Shown here: positions 1-13,420 of the stretch, one piece after another
Position numbering within the stretch: position 1 is the stretch's first letter
Layout: every line of letters starts with the position of its first letter
NCBI GenBank assembly: GCA_025765615.1
Contig: JAIVFJ010000059.1
Span: forward strand, 62,001 to 126,000
Source of the DNA: Zopfochytrium polystomum
Taxonomy: Eukaryota > Chytridiomycota > Chytridiomycetes > Chytridiales > Chytridiaceae
Length of the DNA stretch: 64,000 nucleotides
Reading direction: 5' to 3'
Notes under the pieces: model-generated
What the model was told of the DNA's origin: nothing
Database searches by the model: none
Seen by the model: only the letters and a program-made list of their open reading frames with translations
Position numbers and translations under genes: made by a program

Positions 1-2485
1 GGCCGGCGAATACGATGGTGAGCTGGGTGCCTCATCGGATGCCTCGTTTGGCTCCGAGCAGTCGTCTCATGCATATGCGGACGACGTCTCAGATGGCCCT
101 TCGTCTGCTGCAGAAACGGACGACGGGTCTGAATTGAGTGGTGGCTTTGATCCGTTTTCATCACTTCAAGAAATTCAGTCGACCGAGGCGGCCCAACCGG
201 CTGCGGCACCAACGCAAACGATGGGTACAACAGCGGACATTGAGCCAACCCGAGTCGCTTCGCCTGAGTTCATAGGCCCGCTAACCGTTGCGCACTTGAA
301 CGAAGCGGAGAGCGCTCTATCTCCCGAGCATGGGCGACCGCACCACCCACTCCCGCCGACTTCACTACAGCACCAACGACCTCTCTCATCTTCACCCCAG
401 CCCGCGGAGCGACCGCTGTCGCCCTCGTCCCAACCAACGGATCGCCCGACTATTGCGCAGCGGCGCTCCTCCCTGTCGCTCAAGGCCATGGACTTGACGC
501 CGCTAAACACGCAGTTAACTTCGAGCAGCGGGGGACAGGTCGCTGCTAACGGGGCCGCTGCTGCTGGAGCGGGCAGTCAAGCCCCGGCGCCGCCTCCTGC
601 CGGTATCCCCATGGACGTGGCGTCACAGCTGGAACCGGCGCGGAAGCCCGCAGCACTGAGCCTGGACTCTGTCCCAGGAGCCGCTGCTGCGTCGACCCAT
701 ATCGGCTCGGGCGCCCCAACCGCATCTGCGGCGGCACCTCAGCAGCCGCAACAGCACCAGACGGCGACAGTTTCGGCGCCGCAAGAAAAGTCGTCGACGT
801 GGTCGTGGCTCTCAGGATTTATTCCTGGGGGCGGTAAAGGCCGGAAAATGTCTGTCAGCAGCGAGCGGGGCGCCAGCGACGCTACTGCTGCTGGCGCCGC
901 CCCCACCGCGGGAGCGGCAACAGCGGCGACAGGCACTGGTCCCGCAACGAACGCGTCCGCAGCGGGGGCTTCCAGCACGAAGCACGCCAGCAAGTTTGGC
1001 CGCCTTTTTGGAGGAGGCTCGTCGTCCTCGTCGTCGTCGCCGTCCGCGCATCACAGCCCACCCCGCGCTGCGGAGCACAACGTCGTTGACGATCCAAATG
1101 TGGAGGACGACTTTGCCGAAGACAGACTGAACGGGTTCCCCCGGTTTCCGCTCCAAGTTGAGAAATCGATCTATCGCGTGTCTCACGTCAAGTTGGCACA
1201 GGACCGACGCCCGCTGTTGCAGCAAGTTGTTATTTCAAACCTGATGTTGTTTATTCTATCAGTACATGCAGGTGAGTCGTGAGAGTTGCTGTTCGTGGTG
1301 TTTTTTTTTTCTTCTTTATTTTGCACTGCTTGTTGGGGAAGCTCCTGGCTGTTATCTGACCGTGTCCCTGTTTCTTTGCTATCTTCGAATTCGCTTATGT
1401 TTGAAGACGTTACCCTGAACCGGCAAGGCCCCCGTCGACGAAAGAAGGGAAAGAAGGGCAAGAAGAAGAAGGCGGCTGCGGCTGCAGCAGCGGCTGCGGC
1501 CGCTGCTGACGGTTCTTCCGAGAGCAGCGGCGCCCTCCCAGCCGGCAACAGCACGGCCAGCGACAGCGTCAGCAAGACTCCCGGGCGTTCCAGTAAGAAG
1601 CAGGCGCAGTCCATTCCCACAGCTCCGCTCGTCGACCTCTCGCAGCCCTCGTCGTTTTCGTCCCACCCGTCCTCCGGCCCGTCCTCATCTCCCACCCCCT
1701 CGGCCGCCGCCGGCACCTTAGGCAAGCCGGGCATCGCAACCGGCATCGCGCCGCTGCCGCCCGTGATCACCGTCTCTGCCTCGTCGCCCGCCACGCACAC
1801 TGCACCGTTTGCGTTCCCTGCCCCCGCGCCCCCGGCTCCCACCCCCGTGTCTTCGGCGGCGGCCGGGGCGGCAGGAGCGGCCTCACCGAGCTCGCCAACG
1901 GGCTCCTCGCCAACATCCCCCAACGGCGGCGGCGGCGGAAGCGCGCAAAGCCAGATCGTCGCGAAGGGAGTGCGGTCCGGACGGAACCTCGACCACTTTG
2001 TGGCGGTGATGGGCGACGACTCGGAGAGCGATCAGGACGGCGGCGCGGGCGGCCGGGGCGGTAGTGGTGGCGCTGCCGGCGGCGGACGACGCAAACTTCT
2101 TCCGATTGGCGGGGGATCGGCGGCGGCGGCGGTGTCGCTCGCGGGTACAGCCGCGGCAGGGACGAGCCTGCTGGAAGCCGAGCTGGGCAAGCCGCGGATG
2201 AGCGGCGGGCGGCTCGGCAGCAGCGGCAGCGCTGGAGCAGCGCCGTACGAGGCGCCCGGGCTAAACGCTGGCGGGCGCAGCCGCAGCCATAGCGTCAGCG
2301 GGGGCCGCAGCGGCGGTGTTGCGGCGGGACGGTCGGGGTCGAGCGGGAGCGGTAAGATGAGCGCGCAGGGCCGGTCGTGGAGCGCGGGCGGCGGGAGCAA
2401 GACGGCTGCCTCGGCGGCGTCGGCTGCGTCGCAGGAGGAAGATGATTTGCCCCTCGGGATGCTACAGAGCCGGTTGAACAAGTAG
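1..2485 (+). CDS. Zds1-type C-terminal domain protein, 5'-partial
   Basis: The reading frame is already open at base 2, so the start lies upstream of the window. Two exons are visible: up to 1271 (CAG|GTGAGT) and 1407-2485 (acceptor TTTGAAG), joined in phase 1; the 135-bp intron carries an in-frame stop. The first exon is Ser/Ala/Pro/Gln-rich and probably disordered. It ends in a compact conserved block (about 1100-1271: RFPLQVEKSIYRVSHVKLAQ, then RRPLLQQVVISNLM) that resembles the fungal Zds1 C-terminal domain (PF08632), where FP..VE.AIYR.SH.KLA..RRPL..QV..SNFM is typical. In yeast Zds1/2 regulate PP2A-Cdc55 and mitotic exit. A basic RRRKKGKKGKKKK stretch and an Ala/Ser/Gly-rich tail follow. 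Domain recognition is from memory; gene and intron are better supported than the name. Confidence 0.6.
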
Positions 2486-3415
2486 TTTATTATTCCTTTT
2501 ATTTTTTCTTTCTTTTTTCTTGTCCCACTTTGCCTCGATTACACTCGGTTTTCTCGTTTTTTCCCCGCTCTCTTTTCCTCAATTTTTTTTTCTCTTTTTT
2601 TTTAACCCCTCTTCTCACGACGCTACCTGCGCCGTTTCAATCTCTTTTACGAATGCGCTTGTGACCTGTCACCTTTCCTGCCCACTTTGTTTTCCTTTGC
2701 TCCCCCCAGCTCCTCCCGGTCCTTTCCTATTGGAGTGGGGGTGGGGGAAACCTTCGTTCGGTTTGTATTCTATCGAAGAATGTGAGGAGGAGGAGGGAGG
2801 GGGCCGAGAGGGACTCTTACCTCTTTTCCCTTTTCTTGTTTCGCGAGCTTTCCTCTGGGTCAGGCCTTCCCGTGCCTGTAGGTTACGTACGGTGAATGCC
2901 AACTGACACACAATCGAAAGGCGGCAATGCTTTTTTGGCCTGTTGAGGACCCTTGAAGGGAGACAGGCGGTTGTCCGCAAATATGGAACTGGACACTCAA
3001 CGCGTTAACCCTTTGGGCTAGGTGGCACATATCACACTTGATAACTTCGCCCCACACATTTGGCACATGTACAGGGCCCCAAAAGTATGCTAACCCCCAA
3101 TTACAGTAAACCTCGCACATTTCTTCCTCATAATGAGAGAAAGCTCCTAAAAAGCATATTTTTACTATGTGGAACACAAAGTACAAGGGATTTGGCTTGA
3201 AAAAAAAAAAAACAAAAAACCTATGTATCAAATGATATCTTTTTTCCTTTTTGTGCCAAAATCTTGCCCTGCCATCTGGCAGCCTTGCTCCTTTTGCCAC
3301 AAATATGCAATGGCGTATTCTCTATGCAGATCAAGTCAGCTTGCACAAGTTTTTGGTATTAATGTACAGTGGAGTTTGCTTTTCAAAGCGGTCATTCTTA
3401 GGATTTGCCCTTTAA
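2486..3415. other. intergenic, no gene seen
   Basis: This is the 3' flank of the Zds1-type gene, T-rich just after the stop. The open frames here are short, compositionally biased and without recognisable motifs. No RNA gene or clear mobile-element end was seen. Confidence 0.5.
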
Positions 3416-3817
3416 CTGTGAGTGAGTGAGTGGAAGGAGTGAATGAAGTGGAGATGTGTATTTGTGGGTGGTCCTTCTCCCCAACTTGGAGAGAAAGAGA
3501 AAAAACTCTGTCATGAATAATTGATACATAATGATGATATGCACACTATAATAGTTGCTAGGCTAGGCAAGAGTGACCCACACAGGGTAAAGACCGCTCC
3601 TATCTTATCTGCTTGAGCAGAGGAGGAGGAAAACTGTTTACCCCAGGTTTCCGTTCCACTTAATACTTGGAGTATTTGTCAACAGCACAAGCCAGCACCT
3701 GGGTCTGCATTGGTGGTGGCTTCCTCTCCCTTGGGCATGCAAACAATAACTGACAGTCACGATAGGCTCAGGTCTGTCTTATGCCTCTTGCTGTGAACCA
3801 GTCAGTTCCGCCTAGCA
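3416..3817 (-). repeat. copia-type LTR copy R1
   Basis: This is a diverged copy of a roughly 410-bp dispersed LTR also found at 16942-17354, 24513-24915, 27171-27298, 30346-37601 (interrupted) and 60174-60583. On the minus strand it starts near TGCTAGGCGGAACTGACTGG and runs to the CACTCACTCACAG end. Neither terminus is sharp and no TSD was found. Membership rests on near-continuous similarity to the other copies. Confidence 0.7.
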
Positions 3818-5653
3818 AACGGTTCGATTCGGCACGGCTAAAGGTAACTATTTTTCAACATTTGTGGGTATGGTTCGGATACGGTTAGGGTTTGGTTGCA
3901 CCGGTTAGGATATGGTGAAGAAGGAGTGGGATAGGATACTGTTTCAGTTAAGCCAGGTTTACAATATCCTATCCTATCTGCCGATCCTTAAAAGCACGCA
4001 TCGAGACTGAAGCTGCCAATAGAATTTCGAAATAGCAATGTACTGCACCAAAGTTTTCATAAGTTGCCAGTCTGGTGTCCTGTTGATGTCAAGTTGTGGC
4101 AGAGTTTTGTGGCACCAGCAGCAGACAGCAAAAACGCACTAACAACAGCAGAAAACAGTTGTTCTTGCAATTGCATTAGTTCAATGACTGTAAATCATAC
4201 TTTCAGATGAGGGCTTCAATGATTGGACGATGGGGTCACAGCAGAAACTTGCCTCCGATTTCACTGCTTACTAAGATGCGATCACAATGTTGTCTTTTTA
4301 TCTGATGAATGAGAAGCCGATTATGGGTTTTATCAAGTCGTTTTTTTTGGGAGATTTGCATTTGTGGCAGTGATTTCCGTTTGTTCCTCAAATTCTGTGC
4401 TTGCTCTTACTTGCGCGTCTTTGTTCCTTTGTTGAGTAAAAAAATTTGTGGAATCTGCAACGAAATCAAGATGAATAAAAAAATGCACTTGCTTGAAGAG
4501 GCTGCTCGCAAAATTTCAGATCATAACCTCCGTTTTGTTGGAGTAATAAATATGCCCGTGGGTAGTGCTTTATTTAAGATTCTCTGACCCCTTCCTTTGT
4601 GGGTGTGTGAGTGATGTACAAGTGCTTGGTAACGTTCCTGAGGCTTTGATCCATGGGCTTAATACCGCATCATTGCGCTTTACACTGGCAATTCGACACT
4701 GAGGCCATCAAACAACACCTCACGAACTTGACTCATCCACCCTGGGCGGCTTGACACATTCGACACAAGTTTGGCTGCGCTTGGGAACGAACTACAACAC
4801 TTTTTGGATGAATGGCAGGGGTGTTGAAGTCAAAAGACATCACCCATTTGCTATCTTTTGCAGGTATGGCTTTTCTTCCTCCAAAAGACACGCTACAGCC
4901 TGAGTCATTACACATGGAGAACTGACCAAAGATCATGATGTGCTCAATGGATTGCTTGGATGGGGAAGTGAGCAACTTGACATGTCGGTTATGTGCCTGC
5001 GAGCAGCAGCTTCGACATTTAGAATGCTTTTCTTTTCATCTGATTTCAAAAGGTTTTTGGAGTTTGAAGAAAGAAAAACATTAAATGCCCTCTGTTTGCC
5101 GCCAATTTGAAGAAGCAAATGATGGTCCTACTAATGCCACTAAAATGCGTATCAAGTTTCGATATAAAAGGGACACAAACTCACACGATGCGGTTTGGAA
5201 TTGTGCAACAAAGGGGGGGCAGCCAGGACTCCCAACTCCACAGCAAGCCAATGCGACTGGACAGGACGCGAGGGGGCGTTTGTCAAAGTGACTTTTCTTT
5301 TCTTCTTTTCTTTGCGAGGTTGCGAGCGGCAAGCAAATGGGATCAACACGTGTTGATCAAGGGAGTGGCAACCAAACAAGAGGTCTCGTTCCACACGGAA
5401 AGCCGATAAAAATGCGAATTTTATTGACATATCTCCCGGTGAGATAATCCCCACAAAAAAAAAAAAAAAAAAAAAAAAAAGGGAGCGCAGCAGGATAACA
5501 ACAAAACAACAAAACAACAATATAAAAGAAAGAGGCTGCATCATTTTTTGGGGGGGAAAAAAAAACCGACAGGGCTGTGACAGAAAACGCGATATAGCAA
5601 AAACGATCTCGGCCGTACAAGAGATAAAACGAAGAAACGAAAAAACCAAATGG
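3818..5653. other. intergenic, nothing recognised
   Basis: The stretch is AT-richer than the neighbouring genes and contains only short unsupported frames. An A-tract lies at about 5455-5480, downstream of the convergent end of the peroxin gene. No TE protein motif or RNA gene could be identified. Confidence 0.45.
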
Positions 5654-7333
5654 TCACTGTTCCTTCTTTCCGCCGCCGCTGCTGCCAACGCCGCTCTTGG
5701 TGCCGACGCGGCGTAGAAGCCCAGCGTGTTCCACGGCGGCGCCGTCGGTGCCGGGCTGCTGCTGCGCGTTGGTTGTTGTTGGCGAGCTCTTCCTCATGCG
5801 ACGGATCCAGCGCCGCCGGCGGGTTAGCGACACCATGCCGGCCGTCGGCAGCGGGTCCTCCCAGTAATGGTCGGTGTACACCCAGCCGTTTGCGTCTGTC
5901 GCGGTCCAGCTGTGGTCCAACGTCCACGCGTCCGCGTCCCATTCCCACCCGTCGACCGACGGCGGTTCTTTTCCCGCCAGGGGGCCGGGGACCGTGTTTC
6001 CGGCCGCGTCGCTCCAGCCTTGCCGTTCGCCGGAAAGGAGATAATTGGCCCAGCCGATTCCTGCAGTTTGAATTTTTTCGTAAAAAAAAAGGAAAGTTTT
6101 GTCAGAGGGGCGTGTCCAGAGAAAACTAATGGCTTAAAAAAATAGTTTTTTTTTTTTTTTTTTTTTTTTGGTACTCACCGGCCCACCATCGCTGGTTTTC
6201 GAAAATCTCAGCGACCGCCAGTTCAGCGCGACTGTTTGATTTCTCTCCCGTCCTTTTCGCGGCTTTCGACTCACCGCCGCCGCCTTGGGGAAGGCCAGCG
6301 GCGGCCGCGCCCATCGTGTCCGGCAGCGGCAGCATACCCACCAGAGCCGCAGCAACGGCGTAAAACTTTGCATGGAGCACCTTTGGAACGTTGACGGTGA
6401 CGGTCGCCCACAGCGAGGTGCCCTGCAAAAACAAGACGAGCCCGGCGACCAACGCCACCCAGTTCAGCGGGACAAAGTAGTAAGCGACGAGCGCGCCGGG
6501 GATCGCGGCCAACGTCACGTTCAAAATCTGCTGCGTCCGGTCGGCGTCGGACCAGTCCAGGATGCCGGCGAGTTCGACCGCCTGGTCGTACGCGTCGCAG
6601 TAGACCCCCATGAGGTTTTGGAGAAACTGCAGGTTCTTTGCGTATTGGCTTTTTGCCAGTTTCGACATTTTGCGAAACAGCTCCTCCGTGTTGGGATTGT
6701 CGGGCACGGGCGGATCGATGTTGACGGGAGAAGGGTCTGCGGGTTGAGTTTGCCGCTGGCGGTAGTTATAGGCGATGATGCCAAGGATGACGAGTTGCGG
6801 AAGCACGAGCACGAGGATGGGGTATATGCCTTTTTGCCCATTGGAATTTGTGTTAGAGGGTGTGGAGTGGTTTTTTGGCCGAAGCGAAAGCGGCAGTGGG
6901 AGCAGAAAGACATGAGAGAGAGTCAGTGTGTGTGCTTACACAGAATGACGTAGGCGAGCATGCAGGCGGCGGAGACGAGCGGGTCCTTCCAGGCGAGCAG
7001 GTCGAGGATGACGTCCTTTGAGTTCGCGACGGGGCCGAAGCGGAGGATGAGGCGGACGGTGTTGATGGGGGTGGTGGTCAAGAGGTTGAGCGGCGGGCGG
7101 TTGACGCCAGCGGCGTCTGCGCGCTTCATTTCGTCCTCTGCGATGGCGGCGGTCGCGAAGACGGTGTGCACGAGCGAGGCGCGGCGAGCGACGCCGGACA
7201 TGGAGCGCGGGTACTTTGTGTAGGCGGTCTCGTTCGGCGGCGGCGGCGGGGGTGCGCCGGGCGGCGCGTCAGCAACGGCGGCGGCGGCAGCGGCGGCGGT
7301 GGCTCGCCCGAGCGGAGCGGCGGGGCCGGACAT
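5654..7333 (-). CDS. Pex24p/Pex30-family dysferlin-domain peroxin
   Basis: Three exons on the minus strand: 7333-6940, 6829-6179, 6060-5654 (introns 110 and 118 bp, GTAAGC, GTGAGT and AG sites, phases 1 and 1), giving 483 aa. The start MSGPAAPLG is the first ATG before the conserved region. A Pex24p-like membrane block spans about residues 85-150 with a long hydrophobic segment broken exactly by intron 1, and a second hydrophobic hairpin lies near 223-262. The C-terminal dysferlin repeat is split by intron 2: EIFENQRWWAG near 336, then GWEWDADAW, GWVYTDHYW and SLTRRRRWIRR near 385-438. Yeast members of this family (Pex28-32) are ER/peroxisome-contact membrane proteins that control peroxisome number and size. 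It could equally be named Pex23/Pex24-like; the family is firm, the paralog is not. Confidence 0.88.
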
Positions 7334-8842
7334 TCGCGCGCGGCCACCAAGAAGGGTGAAGAAGGGTGAAGGGGGTGAAAGGGGGGGATGTTCTTGCCGA
7401 TCCGCGGCGCTAGTGCTTGCTTGCTTGCCTTGCTGCTGCCCGTTACGTGCGATCCTTGGGGGGATCGGTGCTTGGGGGGCGCGAGGGCAAGCAGAAGAGG
7501 GTTTCTTTGCTTTGCCGTTTGCCAGGTGAGTGACAAGGCACACCGCGCGAGCGGAACAGATGCGAGTGTTCTGTGGGAAGCTCTCGAGTCTCGGAGAATC
7601 GGAGAATGTAATGCTTGTTTGCTTATTCTCTACGGCGGGGCTAACCCAGCGTGGCAAACTCATCAATGTGTTAGAAGCAAGAAGAGCTGAACAACCATCC
7701 ATCCAAATCCAGTTTCGGCAAGAACAATTCGCTTGAACACTTAACGATGCTGTTTTTTGTTCTTCAGCCGTTTCAAGTTGGCGCAGAGGCAACCATTTTC
7801 TCAGCCCAGAGCATCGCTGAAATAGGTTGTATATCGCAAAAAAAAAAAAAAAAAAAATTGCAAGAGAACACTGAAAGATGGTTACCTGGCCCGACGAAGA
7901 GAGCTTTTCAGACTTGGAAACAGGGAAGGGTCCGCGTATGGCAGCAAGAGGGCAAAGAGCTCCAAGCAGAGCGTCTGCAAGGATTTCGCAAGAGCAGGCG
8001 CAAATCTTTCTCATTTGCACGTGTTTCTGTAACAAGACAATATTATGATTGAAGGCTGATTGAACAGCAGATAGTATTTGGACATTCTAAATGGCGAGCT
8101 TGAAGTCTTGACGACAGGCGGTTGAGACTGTGATCTCAAATAAAAGAGTGTATACCCAGTTTTTTTTTACTGCTAATTGTAAGGATTATCCACCCATCTC
8201 TATGTGTTCAGTATGCATTCAGCTTGGACTCTGCTTTTCATTATTATTCTTTATCATTATTGACTGTCCACATAAGCCACCAACTGACGCAACGCACCTA
8301 CTTCACACACCATTATTATTTGCATTACTATTGTTATTAATGTTAATGTTGTGAGAAGGGCTGCAGACAGATTGCTTCAGTGCCCGCTCTGCTACTGATG
8401 TCAGGCTCCCTTGATCAGTGGTTAAAGTGCTCTCTCTCCCTTTGATCAGAATTCAAGAATCAAGACATCTATCTTCACTGTTGGATTGCAATGCGTCCAG
8501 CATGATCGGACCATGACCCCCCTCGCTTTTGAAAGTGAGTGACTAATGGAAGAAAGAAAGAAAGCGGGGGGTGGTGGCTTGCTCAGTTAGTTGTTCTCTT
8601 CTTGATTTGCATCATGCACTGTTGGCATCTCGCTATCGCTTTTCCTTTCCAAGCATTATTATTTCTTTCTGGTTTTTGCTTGTCTGCTTCCTTTTTTTTC
8701 TTGTTTGTGCAACCCGTGTCTCACACACACATCTCCTGTCTCTGTCGCTGGCCCTTTCTCACTCTCCCCCAAAGATTTGTCTCTGACACATGTTTGCTTT
8801 GCCCCCCTTCCCCTTGCTTTGCTCCATCTGCCGGCTTGACCT

Positions 8843-8843
8843 C

Positions 8844-8890
<47 letters not shown>
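8843..8890. repeat. (CTGT)n microsatellite
   Basis: About twelve perfect tetranucleotide units are visible, on the same side of the ABC transporter gene as the CT array that follows. Confidence 0.95.
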
Positions 8891-8893
<3 letters not shown>

Positions 8894-8998
8894 GCTCTCT
8901 CTCGGTCTCGCACCCGCACGTGCTTGACCCTCGTCTGTCGCGAACGTGCATGGCTGCCGTACACGATCTCTCTCTCCCTTTCTCTCACTGTCTCTCTG

Positions 8999-9000
<2 letters not shown>

Positions 9001-9082
<82 letters not shown>
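9001..9082. repeat. (CT)n microsatellite
   Basis: A perfect CT dinucleotide run of roughly 40 units, followed by an imperfect CT tail to about 9100. Confidence 0.97.
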
Positions 9083-9087
<5 letters not shown>

Positions 9088-9361
9088 TCTCTCTCTCGCT
9101 GCACCCGCGAGCTCGCTCGCTCGATCCCCCGCGACAAGTGACCCGTCGCAACACCATCACCCCCAAAAATCCTCCCCCACCACCCTTCTTCGCCCGCTCC
9201 CCCTTTCCTCCCCCTCATCCTCATCCTCGTCGTCATCTTCAGCTCCTTCCTTCCACCACTCCGTCCCATACTTACACGCCCGCGCACACGCACCACATCG
9301 CCTCCTCCATTCAGACAGCTTCTGTCACTCCGTCCCCTCACGAAACCGCGCCATCCACCCA

Positions 9362-9945
9362 ATGCACCACCACAACCCCCACGCGCCAACCACCCTGCCA
9401 CCACAGTCACCACCATCGCCGCAGTCGCATCCCGCGTTCGCCATCGCACGCCCCGCGCCCGCCGCGGCGTCCGTCATCGCGGCGCGTCTCGCGGGGACGG
9501 CGGCGCACGGCGAGGGTGGTGGCGGTGGCGTCCTCGTCGACACCGTCGGTGGTGGTGCGTGGCGCACGGCTGGCGGCGACGACGGCACAGGCGCGCCGCC
9601 GCATGCTCTTCCGCCTCCTCCTTCCGTGCCGCTGCGGTCGCCGACGGACCAGCAACAGCAACGGCGACAACCGCCTTCTTCTTCTTCTTCGTTGTCCGCG
9701 TCCCACTCCCCCCCCTTGCCCCCTTCGCCCCGCGTCGACTCCGTCGGCGTCGGCGTTTTCGGGATGATGCGGTACGCGACCGCGTTCGACTGGCTGCTGA
9801 TGGCCGTCGGGGCGGTGTGCGCCGCCGTCGACGGCGCCGCGCAGCCGTTCATGACTGTGTGGGTGTTAATACTTCTGTTCTTAAATATTGCTGTTTATGG
9901 GGTGGTGGGTGCGACGCGCGAAGACAAAGTGGATTGGTGGAGCAC

Positions 9946-9989
<44 letters not shown>

Positions 9990-12900
9990 TGGGTGATTGG
10001 GAGAGAGACAGAGAGAGCGAGAGAGAGAGAGAGACAGAGACAAGAATGACAGAGACAAAGCGACAGGAATTGCTTGGCGACACGCGGAATGACTCAAATC
10101 CTTCTTCTTTGCCAATCATCACACACCACCACACACATTCTCACACCCATGTCTATTCCCCGCCACACACCCTCTTAGCATCTTCTCGCAACTGCTCACG
10201 ACGCTCGCTACCTACTCGTGGTCGACCGGCCCCGACCGTACCGACACGCTCTGGTCCGACATGCGCAAGGGAATCATCTACCTCGCCGCAATCGGCGCCG
10301 GCGTGTGCCTGTGCTCGTACACGTTCATGGCGACCTGGAACTGGGCCGGCGAGAGGCAGGCAAAGGTACTTTTTGTTGACGGCAAAAACTGCAAAGCGCG
10401 ACGATTAAAAACTCAGCTCCCTGCGCGCGCTAATCCACCCCTTAGAAACTCCGCTGCGCCTACGTCGCCGCGCTGCTACGCCAAGACATGACGTGGCACG
10501 ACCAAACAGCGGCGGCGGACGCGGGCGGCGGCGCCACGGCGGCCGCGGCGCGACTCTCGCGCGATGTCGGCACGGCGCAGGATGGCCTGTCGCATAAGAT
10601 GGCGCTGATCGTGCACGGGATGTCGACCTTTTGCTGCGGCTTTGCGGTCGCGTTCTGGAAAGGCCCCAAGCTGGCGGCCGTGATGCTCAGCGCGTTCCCC
10701 GTGCTCGGCGGCGCCGGCACCGTCATGGCGCGCGCCGTCGCCGCCCGCACCGACGCCGCCGCGCGCGGGTACGGGGTGGCGGGAGCCGTCGCCGCAGAAG
10801 CCCTCGCCGCCGCGCGCACCGTCGCCGCGTTTGGGGCCCAGCGCAGGGAGGTGCAGCGCTACGCGCGCGGCCTCGCGGTCGCGGAGAGGGTCGGAGCCCG
10901 CGCCGCCGCCGTCGTCGGCGCCGCCCAGGGACTGCTCATGGGATGCTCGTTCCTCATGTACGCCCTCGGCGTCTACTACGGCGCGAGGCTGTCCGACGGC
11001 GAGACGCCCGAAATGAGCTCCGCGGATGTTGTCGCGACGTTTTTCTCGTACGTTAGCTTGGGAAACGAAAACTGTTTAATTTTTGTTCATTTTTTTGTCT
11101 ATATTAATATCAACTCACACACTCGCAAGGATCCTCGTCGGCGTCCGCGGCCTCACGGTCGTCGGGCCCAATGTTGCGGCGGTGAGCGCCGCGGTGAAGG
11201 CGGCGACGCTGATCTTTGAGACGATCGACCGCAAGAGCGACATTGACCCGCTGTCGGACGACGGGCTCGTGCCCGACGAACCCGCCGTCGGCGACATTGA
11301 GTTTGACAATGTCTCCTTCCGTGAGTGTTTAACCCTATTTTCTGCGAAATGAACTCAAAAAAAAAAAACAGACTACCCACACCGACCGGACGTACCGGTG
11401 CTCACCAACTTTTCGCTGCGCGTTCGGCGCGGACAGACGGTGGCGCTGGTGGGCGCGTCGGGGTCGGGCAAGTCGACGGTGCTGCGGCTGTTGCTGCGGC
11501 TGTACGACCCGACGTCGGGCGCGGTGCGGCTCGACGGCCGCGACGTGCGCTCGCTCAACGTGCGCTGGCTGCGCGCGCAGATGGGCGTCGTCGCGCAGGA
11601 GCCCGGGTTGATGGACGCGTCGGTCGCCGAGAACGTGGCGCTCGGGATCCCCGACGGTCAAAACGTCGACGGGTACGGCGTCGGCGGCGGACGCGGAGTG
11701 ACCGTCGCGCAAAAGGTGGAGGACTCGCTGCGCCGTGCGTGCGCGTGGGAATTTGTCGAGAGGCTGCCGATGGGCGTGCACACGGTCGTTGGCGGGGCCG
11801 TCGTGTCGGGTGGACAAAAGGTGGGTGGTGTGGTCGAAGGAGTATCTTGTTAATTACTGTGATGTTCGTTCCAACGGCCAGACCCAAACCCTGAAACGTC
11901 TTTTACCCAACCCCTTACCCCCTCATGCTCCCATCTTTCCCCCACCAACAGCAACGCATCGCCATCGCGCGGGCCATTGTCGGCGACCCGCCGCTGCTGC
12001 TCCTCGACGAAGCCACGTCTGCGCTGGACTCGCACTCGGAGCGCGTCGTGCAAAAGGCGCTCAACGCCGCCGCCGCGCGCAGAACGACCCTTGTCGTGGC
12101 CCACCGGCTGTCGACTGTGCAGAGCGCGGATGTGATTGTTGGTGAGGCGATTCTTTTTTTTCTTTTTTTTTCGACGTATGGCGAGAGTTGGGATGTTAAT
12201 AAAAACGATTTCTTCTTTCCTCATCCGCTACCTAATAAATGAAAAAAAATACCATCGGCGAAAGTCATGCGAGGCGGAGCGATCGTCGAGCAAGGAACGC
12301 ACAGCGACCTTGTCCGACGGCCCTCCTCGTCCTCGTCCGGGTTGTACCGAGCCATGGTTTGCGCACAGGCCATGGACGACCCGCGTCGCTCGACGGACGC
12401 ATCGCCCGGAACCCCATTTACATCCGCGACAGCGTCACTCACAGAATCACCGACGGCGGCTGCGTCCGCCGCCGCGACCTCGTCTTCGTCGTCCGTGTCG
12501 TCGTCGTCGTCTTCGTCGTCTTCGGCGCGGTACACGCCCACCAGCCAGCTGAGCGACGATGAGCTGCTCGACAGCGTCGTTTCTGCGGCCGCTGCCGCAG
12601 ACTCTGCCCGCTCCGCCGGCAAGGGCGGCGACGACAGCGTCGCAAAGGAGAGCGGTGCGAGCTTTTCCATCGACATCGACGTTGTCGTGGACGGCAAGGC
12701 CGCCAAGCCGAACGGGTATGCTCCGCCGCGGAAGGCGCCGTCGTCAGCCGGCCCCGGCGGCTGGGCGCAGCGGCGGCGGCGGTGGAAAAGGACTGGCGGC
12801 ACGGGCGGCGTGGTCGGCAAGGGGGACGAGGAAGACGTGGGGCAGCGCGCGTCGACGGCGCTCCGGAGGCGGTTTCCGTGGGGAAGGCTCTACGCGCTGT

Positions 12901-13307
12901 GCAAGCCGGAGGCGTGGATCGTCGCCGCCGGCGTCGTGTGCGGCGCCGGTGTCGGAGTGCTGTTTCCGCTGAGCGGCGTGGTGCGTTGGATTGTGTTCGG
13001 TTTGAGCTTCGCTTTATATTTGTACTTGCTCATTCATTGTCGTCGTCCTCTTCGACTTTCCCCCACCCCCACCTTTCAGCTCCTCACCACCGTCTTCAAC
13101 GCCATCAGCGACACGACCCCGGCGCGCTGGAACGACATCCGCACCGGTTGCCTGGTCTTTGTCGGCCTCGGTGCGTTCGCGGTCGTCGCGCACCTCGGCA
13201 GCTACGCGGCCTTTGGCACCATCGGCGAGCGCGTGACGCGGCGCCTGCGCGAGCGGCTGTTTGCGCACGCGCTGCGGCAGGAGATGGCGTTCTTTGATGC
13301 CGGCGGC

Positions 13308-13341
<34 letters not shown>

Positions 13342-13389
13342 ACGGGAAAGCGGCGGGAGACGGTGACGGTGACGGACATGGTGGCGGTA

Positions 13390-13420
<31 letters not shown>

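Larger units (their letters stand above)
7334..9361. promoter_or_regulatory. divergent intergenic region, peroxin / ABC transporter
   Basis: About 2 kb separates the two divergently transcribed start codons, so it should hold both promoters; no specific promoter element could be assigned. It contains an A-tract near 7840-7857, a (CTGT)n array at 8843-8890 and a (CT)n array at 9001-9082, the last about 280 bp upstream of the transporter ATG. Long frames across these arrays are low-complexity artefacts. Confidence 0.5.

Noticed and set aside
4733..5118. Minus-strand frames that looked faintly like a gag pre-integrase segment
   Set aside because: No zinc knuckle, protease or integrase motif in any frame nearby.
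8395..8470. GATCAGTGGTTAAAGTGCTC resembles a tRNA-derived SINE head
   Set aside because: No convincing box B, tail or second copy was found in the window.
8539..10408. Long open frames over the CT/CTGT arrays
   Set aside because: They are translations of microsatellites; the real ABC transporter coding region begins near 9362.
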